The position numbers and the translations under genes were made by a program. This document shows, one piece after another, positions 46,172 through 57,264 of a stretch of 64,000 bases of DNA. Below the pieces are notes generated by a model. It was given only the letters and a program-made list of their open reading frames with translations, did not search any database and was not told the DNA's origin. Origin of the DNA: a gamma proteobacterium HTCC2207 (GTDB lineage Bacteria; Pseudomonadota; Gammaproteobacteria; Pseudomonadales; Porticoccaceae); contig CH672400.1 of the NCBI GenBank assembly GCA_000153445.1, forward strand, positions 155,359-219,358. The letters are read 5' to 3'. Position 1 is the first letter of the stretch; each line of letters starts with the position of its first letter.

Positions 46172-47129
46172 ATGAGTATCAAGTTCAGTCACATCGAAGA
46201 AGCCCATGAGCGTATCAAACCGCATATTCACCGTACGCCCATTATGCAGAGCCAGGAAATAAATAAATTGCTTGGCTGCGAACTCTACTTCAAAGCCGAA
46301 AATTTGCAAAAACTCGGCGCTTTCAAAGCCCGCGGTGGCTGCAATGCGGTTTTCTCAATGGATGCCAAAAGTTTGGCTAAAGGCGTGATAACCCACTCCT
46401 CAGGCAACCATGGCGCCGCACTTGCTTGGGCCGCAGCACTGCGGGGAGCCAACTGCACTGTGGTTATGCCAGAAAATGCCCCTCTGGTAAAAAAAACAGG
46501 CGGTTCGTGGCTATGGCGCCAAGGTCATCGAATGTATCCCCACTATGGCTGATCGCGAGGCCGCTGTTGCAGCAGAGATGCAGATCACTGGCAGCACCTT
46601 AGTTCACCCCTACGACAACGAGGCAATTATTGCCGGGCAGGGCACCGCTGCATTAGAAACCCTCGATCAGCTAGATTGCTTCCCCGATATTATTATCACT
46701 CCTGTAGGCGGAGGTGGCCTGCTAGCGGGCACAGCAGTTGCTGCTCATGCCATCGCACAGAATACCGGTAAGACGATTAGGGTTATCGGCGCAGAACCCC
46801 AGGGTGCCAGTGACGCCTGGCAGGGGTTTACCAGCGGCCAGCGGGTTGAGAGTCAGGTGCCCGAGACTATTGCCGATGGTCTCAGATCAACTCTTGGTAT
46901 AAGTAATTTTTCTATTATCACTGAGCAGGTGAATGATATTGTTCTGGCCTCAGAACAGGCCATTGTGGATGCGATGCGTCTAGTATGGATGCGCATGAAA
47001 ATTGTTATTGAGCCCTCCGCCGCCGTCGCTGTGGCCGCTGTGATGGAGAATCGAGAAATGTTTTCAGGCAAGCGGGTGGCGACTATTCTAAGTGGCGGTA
47101 ACGTGGATTTGGATGCACTGCCCTGGTGA
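46172..47129 (+). pseudogene. Threonine/serine dehydratase (or serine racemase), frameshifted
   Basis: The first frame (46172-46552) encodes a fold-type II PLP enzyme start: the PLP lysine K52 in LGAFKARGG and SSGNHGAALAWAAALRGANCTVVMPENAPLVKK. At a run of eight A (46489-46496) the frame is lost. Removing one A restores QAVRGYGAKVIECIPTMADREAAVAAEM, which continues in the second frame (to 47129) with VHPYDNEAIIAGQGTAALE, TPVGGGGLLAGTA and LSGGNVDL. The joined product is about 318 residues, the normal length. The lesion is a single base in a homopolymer, so it could be a recent mutation, a phase-variable tract, or a sequencing error. Confidence 0.88.
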
Positions 47130-47210
47130 GTTATTTACTCCAGTCGGCTTATAACGCAAACTGTGTAGCCTGTGTATATAGCGCTAATCAATTCACCTGA
47201 GTACTCGAAA

Positions 47211-47663
47211 ATGACCGCAAAGAGCGAAAATCGCCCTCGCTTTCACCTCGCATTTCCTGTCACCGATTTGGAGGCAGCAAGACGTTTTTACACGGATATT
47301 TTAGGCTGTAAAAACGGTCGTGAATCTGATCGCTGGATTGATTTTGATTTCTTTGGTCACCAGTTGGTGGCACATTTGGTTGAACCCGAGGACCATCCTT
47401 CGGTGACCACCAATGCTGTGGATGGCCATGCGGTGCCAGCATCCCATTTCGGTGTGATTTTGGAATGGGATCAGTACCAACAATTTGTGGTTAATCTTGA
47501 ACAAAAGGGCGTCGAGTTTGTTATCGAACCCTACCTACGCTTTGAAGGTCGCCAAGGTGAACAGGCAACGCTATTTGTCCGCGATCCGAGCAATAACTAT
47601 TTAGAGTTTAAGGCTTTTCGCGATATAGAGATGTTGTTCGACAAAGACTTGGAAAGCTATTAA
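47211..47663 (+). CDS. VOC family (glyoxalase/dioxygenase-fold) protein
   Basis: From ATG 47211 a 150-residue protein with one VOC module: RFHLAFPVTDLEAARRFYTDILGCKNGRESDRWIDFDFFGHQLVAHLVE and, in the second half, SHFGVILEWDQYQQFVVNLEQKGVEFVIEP...FVRDPSNNYLEFKAF. Metal ligands are plausible at H in FHLAF, at H in SHFGV and at E in YLEFK. Substrate unknown. A GTG at 47172 would add 13 residues but has no support. Confidence 0.82.
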   Translation: MTAKSENRPRFHLAFPVTDLEAARRFYTDILGCKNGRESDRWIDFDFFGHQLVAHLVEPEDHPSVTTNAVDGHAVPASHFGVILEWDQYQQFVVNLEQKGVEFVIEPYLRFEGRQGEQATLFVRDPSNNYLEFKAFRDIEMLFDKDLESY

Positions 47664-47674
47664 GCAGCCTATAA

Positions 47675-49417
47675 CTAGCCAGTCAGCTTGCGCACAATTG
47701 CCCGTCCCAGCATTCCCAACTTATTCATACTCGAAAATCTCGCCGCATTGGTTTTCTCCACACCCTGTGCATAGTTACTGTGGCGTGAATAGTCGATGCT
47801 GATATCGAGGAAAACCGGCTGATTATGTGCCGCAGTTTCTAGGGCATGGCGCAGGGCGACTTCTATATCGTTGTTATGTCTGACGGGAATATAGCCGCAC
47901 TCAATGGAGTCGGCGAAGGCGCCCCAGTTGATATTGCCGAGTTGGGTACAGGTGGTTTGGTCGTCACTAATCCGCTGGCTATGATTAATCCGTGAGAGTT
48001 TGCCATCGTTAAAAATGCAGTAGATGGCGCCAAGATTTTCGCGCACTGCGGTCAGTGCTTCCATGCCGCTCATCAGCATGGCGCCGTCGCCAACAATGCC
48101 AACAACCTGTTTGTCTGGGTTGACCAGTTTTGCGGCATTGACCGCCGGGATGCAATAGCCCATGGCATTGAAACTGGAGGGTGAGATAAAGCTGCGCGGG
48201 TTATTTATCGGCAGTAATTCAGCGGCCAGAAAAGTGTGCAGGCCATCATCAGTAATAATAACGGCATCGTCTCTTATGGCAGCCTGAAGTTTATTAAAAA
48301 ACACCGCAGGGTTTACTAAGCCTCGGCTGTTATGCCCTTGCCATTCTTTCTTAAACTGCGCTTTGTGGTTGGCGATATCCTCAAGCAGTGCTGGCCTGCT
48401 GACTGCTGCTGGCTGTTTTTCTTGAAGTTTGTAGAGCAGGTTGGTGGTGATCTGCTGAATATTTCCGCGGAGCAGACTCGAGGTCTCTTGATCACTAAAA
48501 TTCTCTTTGTCGCGAGTAATATAAATAATATTTGCCGGTAGCACTGCACTGCCACTGGCAGTATCCACCTTATTTAGATTAGTGCCGATTGCGAGCAGGC
48601 AGTCGCAGTCTTTAAACGCACTTTCTGCACTGGGCACCGCTGCTGGGCCGAAGATCATACCTGCATGCAGTGGATGCTTAGCGGGAAAGCTACTGATACC
48701 CGACAGGGTCGTGCAGACTGGAGCGCCGATCTGTTGGGCTAAGGCAATGACTTCGGCCTGTGTGTCCACTGCATCCCAGCCGACAATAATGCCGGGGAGT
48801 TCTGCTTGAAGAAGCTGTGTTGCCGCCGCGTTTAAATCAGCGTCGCTTGTGCTTTCGGCTTCATTGTCGGTGCTGTGCGAATAGATTGGCAGGGGCGCAT
48901 CTATATCAGCGGAGAGCACTTGGATATCTAGGGGAATCTCGACAAACACTGGACCCGGTCGATCACTGGTGGCGATTCTGTAGGCGGCAAACAGAGTTTC
49001 GATGATTTGCTGTTGATCGTTGACGCTAAAAATAGCTTTGGTGAGAGGTTTGAGAATTTCTTTTGCGTCGATGTATGGATAACTGCTTTGCTCAGCATTG
49101 ACGGCGTCGGCACCTGCAATAATTAGTAGTGGAATACCCGCCAAATAAGCTTCGCCTATACCGCTGATTGCATGAGTCACACCTGAGCCAGAGACTATTA
49201 GCATAGTGCCAACGCTTCCCGCAGAAGTGCGACTGACGGCATCGGCCATAAAGGCGGCGTTCATTTCGTGGTTAACTAAAAGAGGAGTGATCGACTCTGA
49301 CTGATTGAGGTGATCGTAGATTTCGGCGTTTTGCACGCCGGGTATCCCAAAAGTATGGGTGATACCCAGTTGCTCCAATGCGTACTGGGTTAACCAAGCG
49401 CCATTTTTATTCATCAA
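47675..49417 (-). CDS. Thiamine pyrophosphate-dependent enzyme, acetolactate-synthase-like
   Basis: A 580-residue ThDP enzyme: N-terminal domain with GIPGVQNAEIYDHL and the activating Glu in NHEMNAAFMADA, a central domain (SAESAFKDCDCLLAIGTNLN), and the C-terminal ThDP-binding motif GDGAMLMSGMEALTAVRENLGAIYCIFNDGK. It is shorter in the cofactor region than IlvB and stands without an IlvN regulatory subunit, so a catabolic decarboxylase or carboligase is as likely as acetolactate synthase. Substrate not predictable from sequence. It lies alone downstream of the rnf operon. Confidence 0.85.
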   Translation of the reverse strand: MMNKNGAWLTQYALEQLGITHTFGIPGVQNAEIYDHLNQSESITPLLVNHEMNAAFMADAVSRTSAGSVGTMLIVSGSGVTHAISGIGEAYLAGIPLLIIAGADAVNAEQSSYPYIDAKEILKPLTKAIFSVNDQQQIIETLFAAYRIATSDRPGPVFVEIPLDIQVLSADIDAPLPIYSHSTDNEAESTSDADLNAAATQLLQAELPGIIVGWDAVDTQAEVIALAQQIGAPVCTTLSGISSFPAKHPLHAGMIFGPAAVPSAESAFKDCDCLLAIGTNLNKVDTASGSAVLPANIIYITRDKENFSDQETSSLLRGNIQQITTNLLYKLQEKQPAAVSRPALLEDIANHKAQFKKEWQGHNSRGLVNPAVFFNKLQAAIRDDAVIITDDGLHTFLAAELLPINNPRSFISPSSFNAMGYCIPAVNAAKLVNPDKQVVGIVGDGAMLMSGMEALTAVRENLGAIYCIFNDGKLSRINHSQRISDDQTTCTQLGNINWGAFADSIECGYIPVRHNNDIEVALRHALETAAHNQPVFLDISIDYSRHSNYAQGVEKTNAARFSSMNKLGMLGRAIVRKLTG

Positions 49418-49446
49418 ACTCTATCGTCCCTGTGTGAGCTTTTTCG

Positions 49447-50178
49447 TCAGCTGATATGACCTGTGGTTCGGATGCGCTTAGCACCTTTAATTGGGCGATC
49501 TCTCTGGGCATCGGCGCGGCGCTTAAGAACGGCATCGATATAATTTTTACCTGCAATCAGTAAACCGGTCACTAAGAATGCGCCCGGAGGTAAAACGGCG
49601 ATTAAGAAACTGTAATTCTCGCCAAAGGGTTGCAGCATCCAGCTATTAGCAACCGGACCAAATAGCAGGTTCATGCTGGCGAACAATGTGCCCTGGCCAA
49701 ACAGTTCGCGAATCGCGCCAAGTGCGACTAAAACCAGCAAGAACCCCATCCCCATCATCAGACCGTCGAGTGCCGCATAGCCTACATGATGCTTGCTGGC
49801 GAAGGCTTCAGCGCGGCCAAGAATGGCGCAGTTGGTAACGATCAGTGGGATAAAAATACCCAGAATCTGATACAGCTCATAGGTGTAGGCTTTCATTAAC
49901 AGCTCGGCGCAGGTAACGAAGGCGGCGATAATAATAACAAAGGCCGGCAGTCTAACGGCATCGCTAACATGGTTGCGAATTAATGAGACTATGGTGTTGG
50001 AGCCAATTAGTACTGCCATGGTGGCCAGACCCAAACCTAAGGCATTGACCACGCTGCCGGTGACCGCCAGCAGCGGACAGAGGCCGAGTAGTTGCACCAG
50101 CGCCGGGTTGTTAGTCCAGAGGCCGTTTTTGGTGACTTCGGAGATGCTGGGTCCGTCTGAGATGACTTCGCTGCTCAT
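49447..50178 (-). CDS. rnfE: Rnf/Rsx electron transport complex subunit E
   Basis: A 243-residue membrane protein with six helices: [23 protein letters not shown] at the start and the cytoplasmic tail [12 protein letters not shown]. RnfE and RnfA form the paired inner-membrane core. It overlaps rnfG by 4 bp and is the last gene of the leftward rnfABCDGE operon. No nth gene follows, unlike in E. coli. Confidence 0.95.
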   Translation of the reverse strand: MSSEVISDGPSISEVTKNGLWTNNPALVQLLGLCPLLAVTGSVVNALGLGLATMAVLIGSNTIVSLIRNHVSDAVRLPAFVIIIAAFVTCAELLMKAYTYELYQILGIFIPLIVTNCAILGRAEAFASKHHVGYAALDGLMMGMGFLLVLVALGAIRELFGQGTLFASMNLLFGPVANSWMLQPFGENYSFLIAVLPPGAFLVTGLLIAGKNYIDAVLKRRADAQRDRPIKGAKRIRTTGHIS

Positions 50179-50837
50179 AGTGCTGCCTGTTCATTTTTAC
50201 GTGCGGCGTTCGCGGCGGCAAGTTGTAGCAGTCGCTCGCGATCGTCCTCAAAGTATTGCAGAGTTTTCAGAACTTGGTTGATCACTGCCCGAGGGGTGAT
50301 GGTCGCACCGGTAAACTGGTCGTAGTCGCCGCCTTCTTTTTTGACTTTCCAGCCGCTGGCTTGAGGGTTGACCAAGGACTTGCCATTAAAGCTTAGAATC
50401 CAGTCGCTTTTTTTAAGATCTACCTTGTCGCCTAGGCCTGGCGTTTCGCGATGTTCGACTACACGTACACCGGCAATGGAGCCGTTGAAGTTAATGCCGA
50501 TAATCATCGAGATATCGCCACTGTAACCCTTTGGTGTGACAGCGGGAATAATCGCTGCCACTGGCTGACCCTGATCGCGAGCAATATGAATATTACCGCC
50601 TTTCTTTAGGCCCAGTGTTGCCCAGAATTGTTCCGGCACTGGCTGCACATCCATCAACATATCGTTGTCATGACGCTCTAAAGGGATGATTTCCAACAGT
50701 GCGCGCTGAGCGGCTTCGCGCTCTGACTGCTCGATGCGCTCGAAGGTCAGTTCATTGGTAGTGGCTAATATTAGTGAGGTGACCAGTGCAAAGAGCGCAA
50801 GGACTATGCTGTTAAAACCCATTGATTTAATAATCAT
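50175..50837 (-). CDS. rnfG: Rnf/Rsx complex FMN-binding subunit G
   Basis: A 220-residue protein with one N-terminal membrane anchor (residues 7-25) and a periplasmic FMN domain. The covalent FMN site is the Thr in [29 protein letters not shown] is a conserved family segment. It is in the operon between rnfD (ATG/stop contact at 50837) and rnfE. Confidence 0.95.
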   Translation of the reverse strand: MIIKSMGFNSIVLALFALVTSLILATTNELTFERIEQSEREAAQRALLEIIPLERHDNDMLMDVQPVPEQFWATLGLKKGGNIHIARDQGQPVAAIIPAVTPKGYSGDISMIIGINFNGSIAGVRVVEHRETPGLGDKVDLKKSDWILSFNGKSLVNPQASGWKVKKEGGDYDQFTGATITPRAVINQVLKTLQYFEDDRERLLQLAAANAARKNEQAAL

Positions 50838-51901
50838 CAGCCTTCCTCCTTCTCAGTAGCTCTGCGCCTATCAGTATGGCCATAGGTGCGCGGCAAAGTG
50901 TAGTTGTCGATAAAGGGTGCGGCAAAATTTGCTATCAATACAGCAAAGGCTACAGCATCTGGATAGTTGCCCCAGGCGCGAATCACATAGACCAGGATGC
51001 CGATCAGAATGCCGAATATAAGGCGTCCGCGATTACTTACTGCCGAGGAGACTGGGTCGGTAAGAATAAAGAATGCGCCCATCATTGAAGCACCGCTAAA
51101 CAGATGCATCAGCGGTGAACCCGGGCTTGATGAGCTGCCAGAATCCCAGAAAATAATCGACATCAGCGCCAGGGCGCCAAGCATGCCCACCGGGCCATGC
51201 CAGGTAAAGATACGCTGTGTTAGCAGAACAATACCGCCGAGCAGGAAGCCGAGATTGACCCACTCCCAACCGGCACCTGCAAACATCGCCTGATTAAATA
51301 GCGGCTCACGGTCATAGACTTGGTCCACTAGCAGACCGCTGCTGTGCTTAAAGACATCAAGTGGTGTTGCGCCAGTCACACCGTCGGCTGGACTGTAGCC
51401 AGCAAAGACAATTTGCAGTGACTCCATTAACCCTGGATGCGCTGTACCCGCGGGCAATAATGCCAGAGGTGCAACCCAGGTCGTCATTTGAATAGGGAAG
51501 GAGATTAGCAGAACCACATAGCCAACCATCGCCGGATTAAACGGGTTATACCCGAGGCCGCCATAGAGTTGTTTGGCGACAACGATTGAAGAAACGGTAC
51601 CAACCACCACAATCCACCAGGGCGTTAGTGGCGGCAAGGCGAGGCCCAATAACACTGCAGTAACAACGGCACTGTAATCACCGAGGTAAAAACTTATCGA
51701 GCGGCCACGCATCTTAACTATCGCCGCTTCACAGCAAACTGCAGTTACCGAAGCCAGCACCACATTGATAAAGCTGCCCCAACCAAACTGCCACGTCAGT
51801 GCGACTAAACCGGGGATAGTTGCCAGCAACACCAACTTCATTACCTGTGCGGTGTTTTGTGCCGCATGAGCGTGGGGTGAGGAGACCTGTTTAAATGCCA
51901 T
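50837..51901 (-). CDS. rnfD: Rnf/Rsx complex membrane subunit D
   Basis: A 354-residue NqrB/RnfD-like protein with about nine or ten helices. The second covalent FMN site is the Thr in DGVTGATPLDVFK. Other conserved parts are GLGYNPFNPAMVGYVVLLISFP and FFILTDPVSSAVSNRGR. It lies in the ion-translocating core. Stop and start codons of neighbours abut. Confidence 0.95.
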   Translation of the reverse strand: MAFKQVSSPHAHAAQNTAQVMKLVLLATIPGLVALTWQFGWGSFINVVLASVTAVCCEAAIVKMRGRSISFYLGDYSAVVTAVLLGLALPPLTPWWIVVVGTVSSIVVAKQLYGGLGYNPFNPAMVGYVVLLISFPIQMTTWVAPLALLPAGTAHPGLMESLQIVFAGYSPADGVTGATPLDVFKHSSGLLVDQVYDREPLFNQAMFAGAGWEWVNLGFLLGGIVLLTQRIFTWHGPVGMLGALALMSIIFWDSGSSSSPGSPLMHLFSGASMMGAFFILTDPVSSAVSNRGRLIFGILIGILVYVIRAWGNYPDAVAFAVLIANFAAPFIDNYTLPRTYGHTDRRRATEKEEG

Positions 51902-53691
51902 TATTCTGCCAACTCCGCGAGCTTGGATTTGGATTGCTCAAGTTTTTGTCGCGTGTTTTCCACTGCGGCGCTGAGTTTGTCTTGTTTGCCACTGTCATCA
52001 TTTATGGCTTCAGCCAGTTTTTCTTCAGCCATCTTTAAGCGTTGCTCGGCGCTGGCAATGGTGCGCTCAAGTTTGGCGCGCTGATCTTCGGGGCTAGCCT
52101 GCTTGGCGGCGGCACGGGCTTGGGCCGCGGCAATAATATCGGCGGCAGAGGAACTAGGTACGGCACCCGCTGGGGCGGCAGTTGCTGGCGTACTTGGCGC
52201 GGCACTTGGTACTGCACTGCCATTGGCTGCCGCTGCATGATCGGCCTTGGCTTGCTGAGTCGCTTCGCGACGAGCGGCACGCTTGGCTTCTTTTTCCCGC
52301 TCGGCCTGTTCTATGCGCTCTTTATGAAACTCAAAGCGGTCGCGAGCGTGATCAGATTTCACTTTTTCTTCCCGAGCCTGGCGAATCTCGCCCTTGGCGG
52401 CGCGATAGTATTGCACCAGGGGAATATTACTTGGGCAGACGTAGGAGCAGGCGCCACATTCTATACAGTCAAATAGATTATGTGCTTCGAGACGGTCGTG
52501 TTCCTGTGCCTGGGCATACCAAAATAGCTGTTGCGGCAGCAGTGAAACTGGGCAGGCTTCAGCACACATACCACAGCGTATGCAGGGCTGCGCCGGCTCA
52601 TCGTCGGGAATTTCTGCGTAGCTGGGGGCCAGAATACAGTTGGTGGTTTTAACAATCGGCACATCAGCAGAGGGCAGAGTGAAGCCCATCATTGGCCCAC
52701 CCATAACGACACGACCACCGGCCTGTTCATTGAACTGGTTGTGCTCGAGGAGATGACGAACTGGGGTACCGATCAAGGTGTCGTAGTTGCGCGGTGTGCC
52801 CACTGCATCACCGGTGACAGTAGTCACACGAGAAATCAGCGGTTCGCCGTCGATCACTGCGCGCTTGATTGCATAGGTGGTCCCTATATTAATACAGACC
52901 ATGCCCTCATCAGCGGGCAGCTTGCCGGCGGGTAGCTCTCTGCCAGTCAGAATATAAATTAACTGTTTCTCGCCACCGGAGGGATATTTGGTGGGAAACA
53001 CGACTACTGAAATACCTGTACCTTCCACATGGGGCGCCAGGGCTTCAATGGCTTCGGGTTTGTTGTCTTCGATGCCAATCATAATATGGTGCGGGTGATC
53101 GAGAATGGCACTGAGGATTTTAATCCCCTCGACAATCTCACCGGCGCGCTCGCGGATCGCAGAGTCATCGGCGGTGATATAGGGCTCACATTCCGTGGCA
53201 TTCACAATCAAGGTATCTATAGGCCGCTGACGTCCGGGATTAAGCTTAACCGCGGAGGGGAAACCAGCGCCGCCCATACCGGAAATACCGGCATTGCCGA
53301 TCATCTCAATCAGCTTTCTTGGAGATATATGTTCGTAGTCGCTAATACCCTCGTGTTCAATCCAAGTATCAGCACCATCGGTAGTGATCTCAATACAGGG
53401 CGCGAGCATGCCTGAGGCGTGAGCTATGGGTCTATGCTCGATGGCACTGATGGTGCCAGAGGAGGGCGCATGCATAGGGATGCTAACCATGCCTGCAGCT
53501 TGAGCAATAACCTGCCCTTTGAGCACCTGCTGACCCATTTCCACACAGGGAATTGCCGGCGCGCCAATATGTTGGCTTAAGGGAATAATCAGCTTTTCGG
53601 GAATCGGTAGCTGACCAATGGGTTGCGTCACTGACTGATGTTTGTTTTCCGGAGGATGTACGCCACCAGGAGTTACCCAGGTTCTACTCAT
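51901..53691 (-). CDS. rnfC: Rnf/Rsx complex subunit C with an Ala/Lys-rich tail
   Basis: A 596-residue subunit: N-terminal barrel-like domain, NADH/FMN-binding core resembling NuoF ([27 protein letters not shown]), and two [4Fe-4S] motifs [17 protein letters not shown] and [22 protein letters not shown]. After about residue 440 the chain is a charged helix ([16 protein letters not shown]), then an Ala/Pro/Ser-rich segment and a last coiled coil; such tails are variable in RnfC. The four-base overlap with rnfB supports an operon. Confidence 0.95.
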   Translation of the reverse strand: MSRTWVTPGGVHPPENKHQSVTQPIGQLPIPEKLIIPLSQHIGAPAIPCVEMGQQVLKGQVIAQAAGMVSIPMHAPSSGTISAIEHRPIAHASGMLAPCIEITTDGADTWIEHEGISDYEHISPRKLIEMIGNAGISGMGGAGFPSAVKLNPGRQRPIDTLIVNATECEPYITADDSAIRERAGEIVEGIKILSAILDHPHHIMIGIEDNKPEAIEALAPHVEGTGISVVVFPTKYPSGGEKQLIYILTGRELPAGKLPADEGMVCINIGTTYAIKRAVIDGEPLISRVTTVTGDAVGTPRNYDTLIGTPVRHLLEHNQFNEQAGGRVVMGGPMMGFTLPSADVPIVKTTNCILAPSYAEIPDDEPAQPCIRCGMCAEACPVSLLPQQLFWYAQAQEHDRLEAHNLFDCIECGACSYVCPSNIPLVQYYRAAKGEIRQAREEKVKSDHARDRFEFHKERIEQAEREKEAKRAARREATQQAKADHAAAANGSAVPSAAPSTPATAAPAGAVPSSSAADIIAAAQARAAAKQASPEDQRAKLERTIASAEQRLKMAEEKLAEAINDDSGKQDKLSAAVENTRQKLEQSKSKLAELAE

Positions 53692-54317
53692 GCTGCATCC
53701 TCGTTCTGAACCGCAGGGCTGACCTCACCGCGGCGATCAGTGGCAATCATTTGGCCCGGTTTGGCGGGAATTGACCACTTCCAGTCGGCAATGGTTTCTG
53801 CAACCGGCAGCATATCGATACAGTCTACTGGGCAGGGCTCAACACAGAGATCACAGCCAGTGCACTCGTCGGCAATCACTGTGTGCATTAATTTTGCCGC
53901 ACCCAAGATGGCATCTACAGGACAGGCCTGAATGCACTTGGTGCAACCAATACACTCATCTTCACGGATATAGGCGACGGTTTTAACTTCGCTCTCTTCG
54001 CCGTGTTCGGCATCCAACTCTGGCGCGGGTACATCTAACAAATTGGCAATGGCGTTAATCGTCGACTGACCACCGGGGGGGCATTTATTAATATCGTCGC
54101 CGTTGGCAATGGATTCAGCATAGGGGCGACAGCCGGGAAAACCGCACTGTCCACATTGGGTCTGAGGCAGTAATTCATCCAGTTGTTCGACTATAGGGTC
54201 GCCCTCAACCTTAAATTTTTCCGCGGCGAAGCCCAGTAGCCCGCCGAATACAATCGACAGTCCGACTAGGGCAATCAGTGCTGCAAGAATGGGGTTTTGC
54301 GCGATAAGCTCAATCAT
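53688..54317 (-). CDS. rnfB: Rnf/Rsx complex ferredoxin-like subunit B
   Basis: A 209-residue protein: an N-terminal membrane segment ([20 protein letters not shown]), a four-cysteine [4Fe-4S] site (CGQCGFPGC...C), and two ferredoxin-type clusters ([16 protein letters not shown] and [18 protein letters not shown]). It carries electrons between RnfC and the membrane flavins. One base separates it from rnfA. Confidence 0.96.
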   Translation of the reverse strand: MIELIAQNPILAALIALVGLSIVFGGLLGFAAEKFKVEGDPIVEQLDELLPQTQCGQCGFPGCRPYAESIANGDDINKCPPGGQSTINAIANLLDVPAPELDAEHGEESEVKTVAYIREDECIGCTKCIQACPVDAILGAAKLMHTVIADECTGCDLCVEPCPVDCIDMLPVAETIADWKWSIPAKPGQMIATDRRGEVSPAVQNEDAA

Positions 54318-54893
54318 TTAAACGAGTCCACTGAATCCCATAAAGGCCAGTGACATCAGTCCGGCGGTAATCATGGCAATGGCGGCGCCTTTAAATGACT
54401 CGGGTACGTCTGCTGCGGCTAGGCGCTCGCGCATGGCTGAGAAGAAAATCAGTACCAGTGAAAAGCCTGCGCCGGCACCAAAACCATAGAGGGATGATTG
54501 GACAAAATTGAGATCTTTAGATGTGTTTTGCAAGGCCACACCCAGCACTGCACAGTTGGTGGTAATCAGCGGCAGAAACACACCGAGCACGCGATAGAGC
54601 AGCGGGCTGGTTTTTTCGATAAACATTTTAGTGAACTGCACCACGGCAGCAATCACCAAAATAAACGCGATGGTGCGCAAATAGATCAGGCCCAGAGGCT
54701 CCAGCACCATAGCATTGACTATATAGCTGGCCATGGCCGTGAGAGTTAGAACGAAGGTGGTAGCCGCAGCCATGCCTATGGCTGATTCAAGTTTATTGGA
54801 GACACCCATAAACGGGCAGAGTCCGAGGAACTGCACCAGTACATAGTTGTTGATCAGGATCGAACTGACCAGAATGACTGCAAATTCTTGCAT
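54318..54893 (-). CDS. rnfA: Rnf/Rsx complex subunit A
   Basis: A 191-residue protein with six helices ([31 protein letters not shown], then [22 protein letters not shown]). With RnfE it forms an inverted pair; both have a Cys in the LGLCP motif, which fits the membrane-embedded iron-sulfur site reported for the pair. First gene of the leftward rnf operon; metG lies upstream in the same direction, with 175 bp between. Confidence 0.96.
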   Translation of the reverse strand: MQEFAVILVSSILINNYVLVQFLGLCPFMGVSNKLESAIGMAAATTFVLTLTAMASYIVNAMVLEPLGLIYLRTIAFILVIAAVVQFTKMFIEKTSPLLYRVLGVFLPLITTNCAVLGVALQNTSKDLNFVQSSLYGFGAGAGFSLVLIFFSAMRERLAAADVPESFKGAAIAMITAGLMSLAFMGFSGLV

Positions 54894-55068
54894 GCTAAAA
54901 CGCCAAACCTTGTGTTGGGTGCCATTATCGTGGAATCAACTAGCGCGATTCAACTGATATACAGCGGGTGGTTAGTTCTTTTCTGTATAAGTAGTAACTG
55001 CAAAATCAGCTACCACTCGGATTAGCTCAGTAAATAGGTCAATTATACGCAGGGATTAGCCTTGTTGA

Positions 55069-57090
55069 TCAGCTAACCCGTTGTCCTGGCTGTGCACCGC
55101 TATCGGGCTCCAGCAGATAAATACCTTTTTTATCACCGGCAGCCAAGACCATGCCCTCGGACATACCGAAGCGCATTTTGCGCGGTGCCAAATTGGCGAC
55201 CATCAGGGTCAAGCGGCCTTCAAGATCTTCCGGTTGATAGGACGACTTAATCCCGGAGAATACTTGGCGAGTTTCGCCGCCCAGATCGAGAATCAGCTGC
55301 AGTAATTTGTCTGCGCCCTCAACATGGGATGCGCTGACAATGCGCGCGACCCGGAGATCCACCTTGGCAAATTCATCAAAGTTAATTTCCCCTGAAATAG
55401 GGTCATCGGCCAGCGGTCCTTCAAGAGGTTTTGTCACAGCCTGAGCTGTCTCTTCTTTACTGGCTTCAATCATGGCATCCACCTTGTCTTTTTCTATTCG
55501 AATCATCAGCGGTTTAAAGGGCGTAAGTTGATGGCCTAGCAACGGTTTCTCGGCGCTCTCCCAACTCAAGGTATCGTTGAGAAACTCTTCAGCAGCAATC
55601 GTCATGGCCGGCACTACCGGCTTTAAGTAGGTCATCAGCACTCGGAACATATTGATGCCCTGAGAGCAGATATCCTGAACCTGCTGCTGCATACCTTCCT
55701 GCTTATTCAGTTTCCATGGCTCTTTGGCGGCAATATATTCATTGGCCGCATCGGCCTGAGCCATAATCTCGCGGATCGCCTTGCTGAAGTCGCGGTTTTC
55801 ATAGTGCTGGGCAATAGTCTCAGCCGCACCGCTCACCTGAGCCCATAACTCGGGGTTATCAATATTGTTCGACAGCACCCCATCGTTGCCATTGGCAATA
55901 AACTTGGCGCAGCGACTGGCGATATTCACTACCTTACCCACTAAATCACTGTTGACCTTCTGCTGGAAGTCTTCCAGATTTAGATCGATATCTTCCACTG
56001 AACCAGAGAGTTTCGAGGCATAGTAGTAACGCAGATAATCCGGATCCAGGTGATCGAGATAGCAGCGTGCATTAATAAAGGTGCCGCGGGATTTGGACAT
56101 CTTTTTGCCATTAACCGTGACAAAGCCGTGCACGCAAATCTTGGTGGGGGTGCGGAATTCAGCACTGCTCAACATGGCAGGCCAAAACAGCGCATGGAAG
56201 TTAACGATATCTTTGCCAATAAAATGGTACAGCTCAGTCGTGCTATCAGCCTTCCAGTAATGATCGAAATCCATACCCTCGCGATCGCAGAGATTTTTAA
56301 AGCTGGCCATATAGCCGATTGGCGCATCTAGCCACACATAAAAGTATTTGCCCGGCGCATCGGGAATTTCAAAGCCAAAGTAGGGTGCATCGCGACTGAT
56401 ATCCCACTCCTGCAGGCCACTGTCGAGCCACTCGCCAAGCTTATTGGCCACTTCATCCTGCACCGCGCCACTGCGCGTCCAATCTTGCAGGAACTGGGTG
56501 AACTCAGGCAGTTTAAAGAAATAATGCGTTGATTCTTTTTCGATAGGCGTGGCACCGGAAATCGCCGACACCGGATTGATCAGATCGATGGGCGAATAGG
56601 TTGCGCCACAGGCCTCGCAGTTATCGCCGTACTGGTCTTCGGCTTTACACTTGGGGCAGGTACCCTTGATATAGCGGTCCGCCAAAAATAGATTTTTCTC
56701 TGGATCGAAAGCCTGGGTAATCTCGCGTTTGGCGATATGGCCATTGGCATTTAAACGGTTGTATATCAGCTCAGAAAACTCGCGGTTCTCTTCCGAGTGA
56801 GTGGTGTGATAGTTGTCCACACTGATCAAAAAGTCTTTAAAGTCCGCCTCGTGAATCGCCCGCATATCGGCAATATGCTGCTCAGCACTAATCCCCTTTT
56901 CATCCGCCTTGAGCATAATCGCAGTTCCATGAGCATCATCGGCAGAAAGGTAGTAACATTCGTGCCCGCGCATTCTCTGGAAGCGCACCCAGACATCGGT
57001 TTGGGTATATTCCAAAACATGCCCAAGATGCAGTGCAGCATTGGCATAGGGAAGAGCGTTAGTGACCAGAATCTGACGTTTTGATGACAT
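55069..57090 (-). CDS. metG: Methionyl-tRNA synthetase
   Basis: A 673-residue class I synthetase: HIGH-type HLGHVLEY near the N terminus, a zinc knuckle [25 protein letters not shown], and a C-terminal tRNA-binding (EMAP-like) domain from about residue 572 ([20 protein letters not shown]). It charges tRNA(Met). Divergent from mrp, a common gammaproteobacterial arrangement. Confidence 0.98.
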   Translation of the reverse strand: MSSKRQILVTNALPYANAALHLGHVLEYTQTDVWVRFQRMRGHECYYLSADDAHGTAIMLKADEKGISAEQHIADMRAIHEADFKDFLISVDNYHTTHSEENREFSELIYNRLNANGHIAKREITQAFDPEKNLFLADRYIKGTCPKCKAEDQYGDNCEACGATYSPIDLINPVSAISGATPIEKESTHYFFKLPEFTQFLQDWTRSGAVQDEVANKLGEWLDSGLQEWDISRDAPYFGFEIPDAPGKYFYVWLDAPIGYMASFKNLCDREGMDFDHYWKADSTTELYHFIGKDIVNFHALFWPAMLSSAEFRTPTKICVHGFVTVNGKKMSKSRGTFINARCYLDHLDPDYLRYYYASKLSGSVEDIDLNLEDFQQKVNSDLVGKVVNIASRCAKFIANGNDGVLSNNIDNPELWAQVSGAAETIAQHYENRDFSKAIREIMAQADAANEYIAAKEPWKLNKQEGMQQQVQDICSQGINMFRVLMTYLKPVVPAMTIAAEEFLNDTLSWESAEKPLLGHQLTPFKPLMIRIEKDKVDAMIEASKEETAQAVTKPLEGPLADDPISGEINFDEFAKVDLRVARIVSASHVEGADKLLQLILDLGGETRQVFSGIKSSYQPEDLEGRLTLMVANLAPRKMRFGMSEGMVLAAGDKKGIYLLEPDSGAQPGQRVS

Positions 57091-57264
57091 GGCAAAGTTT
57101 CTTGTTTTAGGGGCTATTGAAAAAGCTGTTTAGGGCGCTAAATACAGCGCCGCACCAAGCGCGTAACTATAGCGATTTTGCGCAGACTTTTCATGCGCTA
57201 TCGCCTGTGAAATCGCCCCAGACAACCCAATCCAGTTAAAAACCGGCAATAACGGAGTAAATCA

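Noticed and set aside
51901..52400. Separate gene in the Ala-rich C-terminal part of rnfC
   Set aside because: The frame is continuous with rnfC and Ala/Lys-rich tails are common in this subunit.
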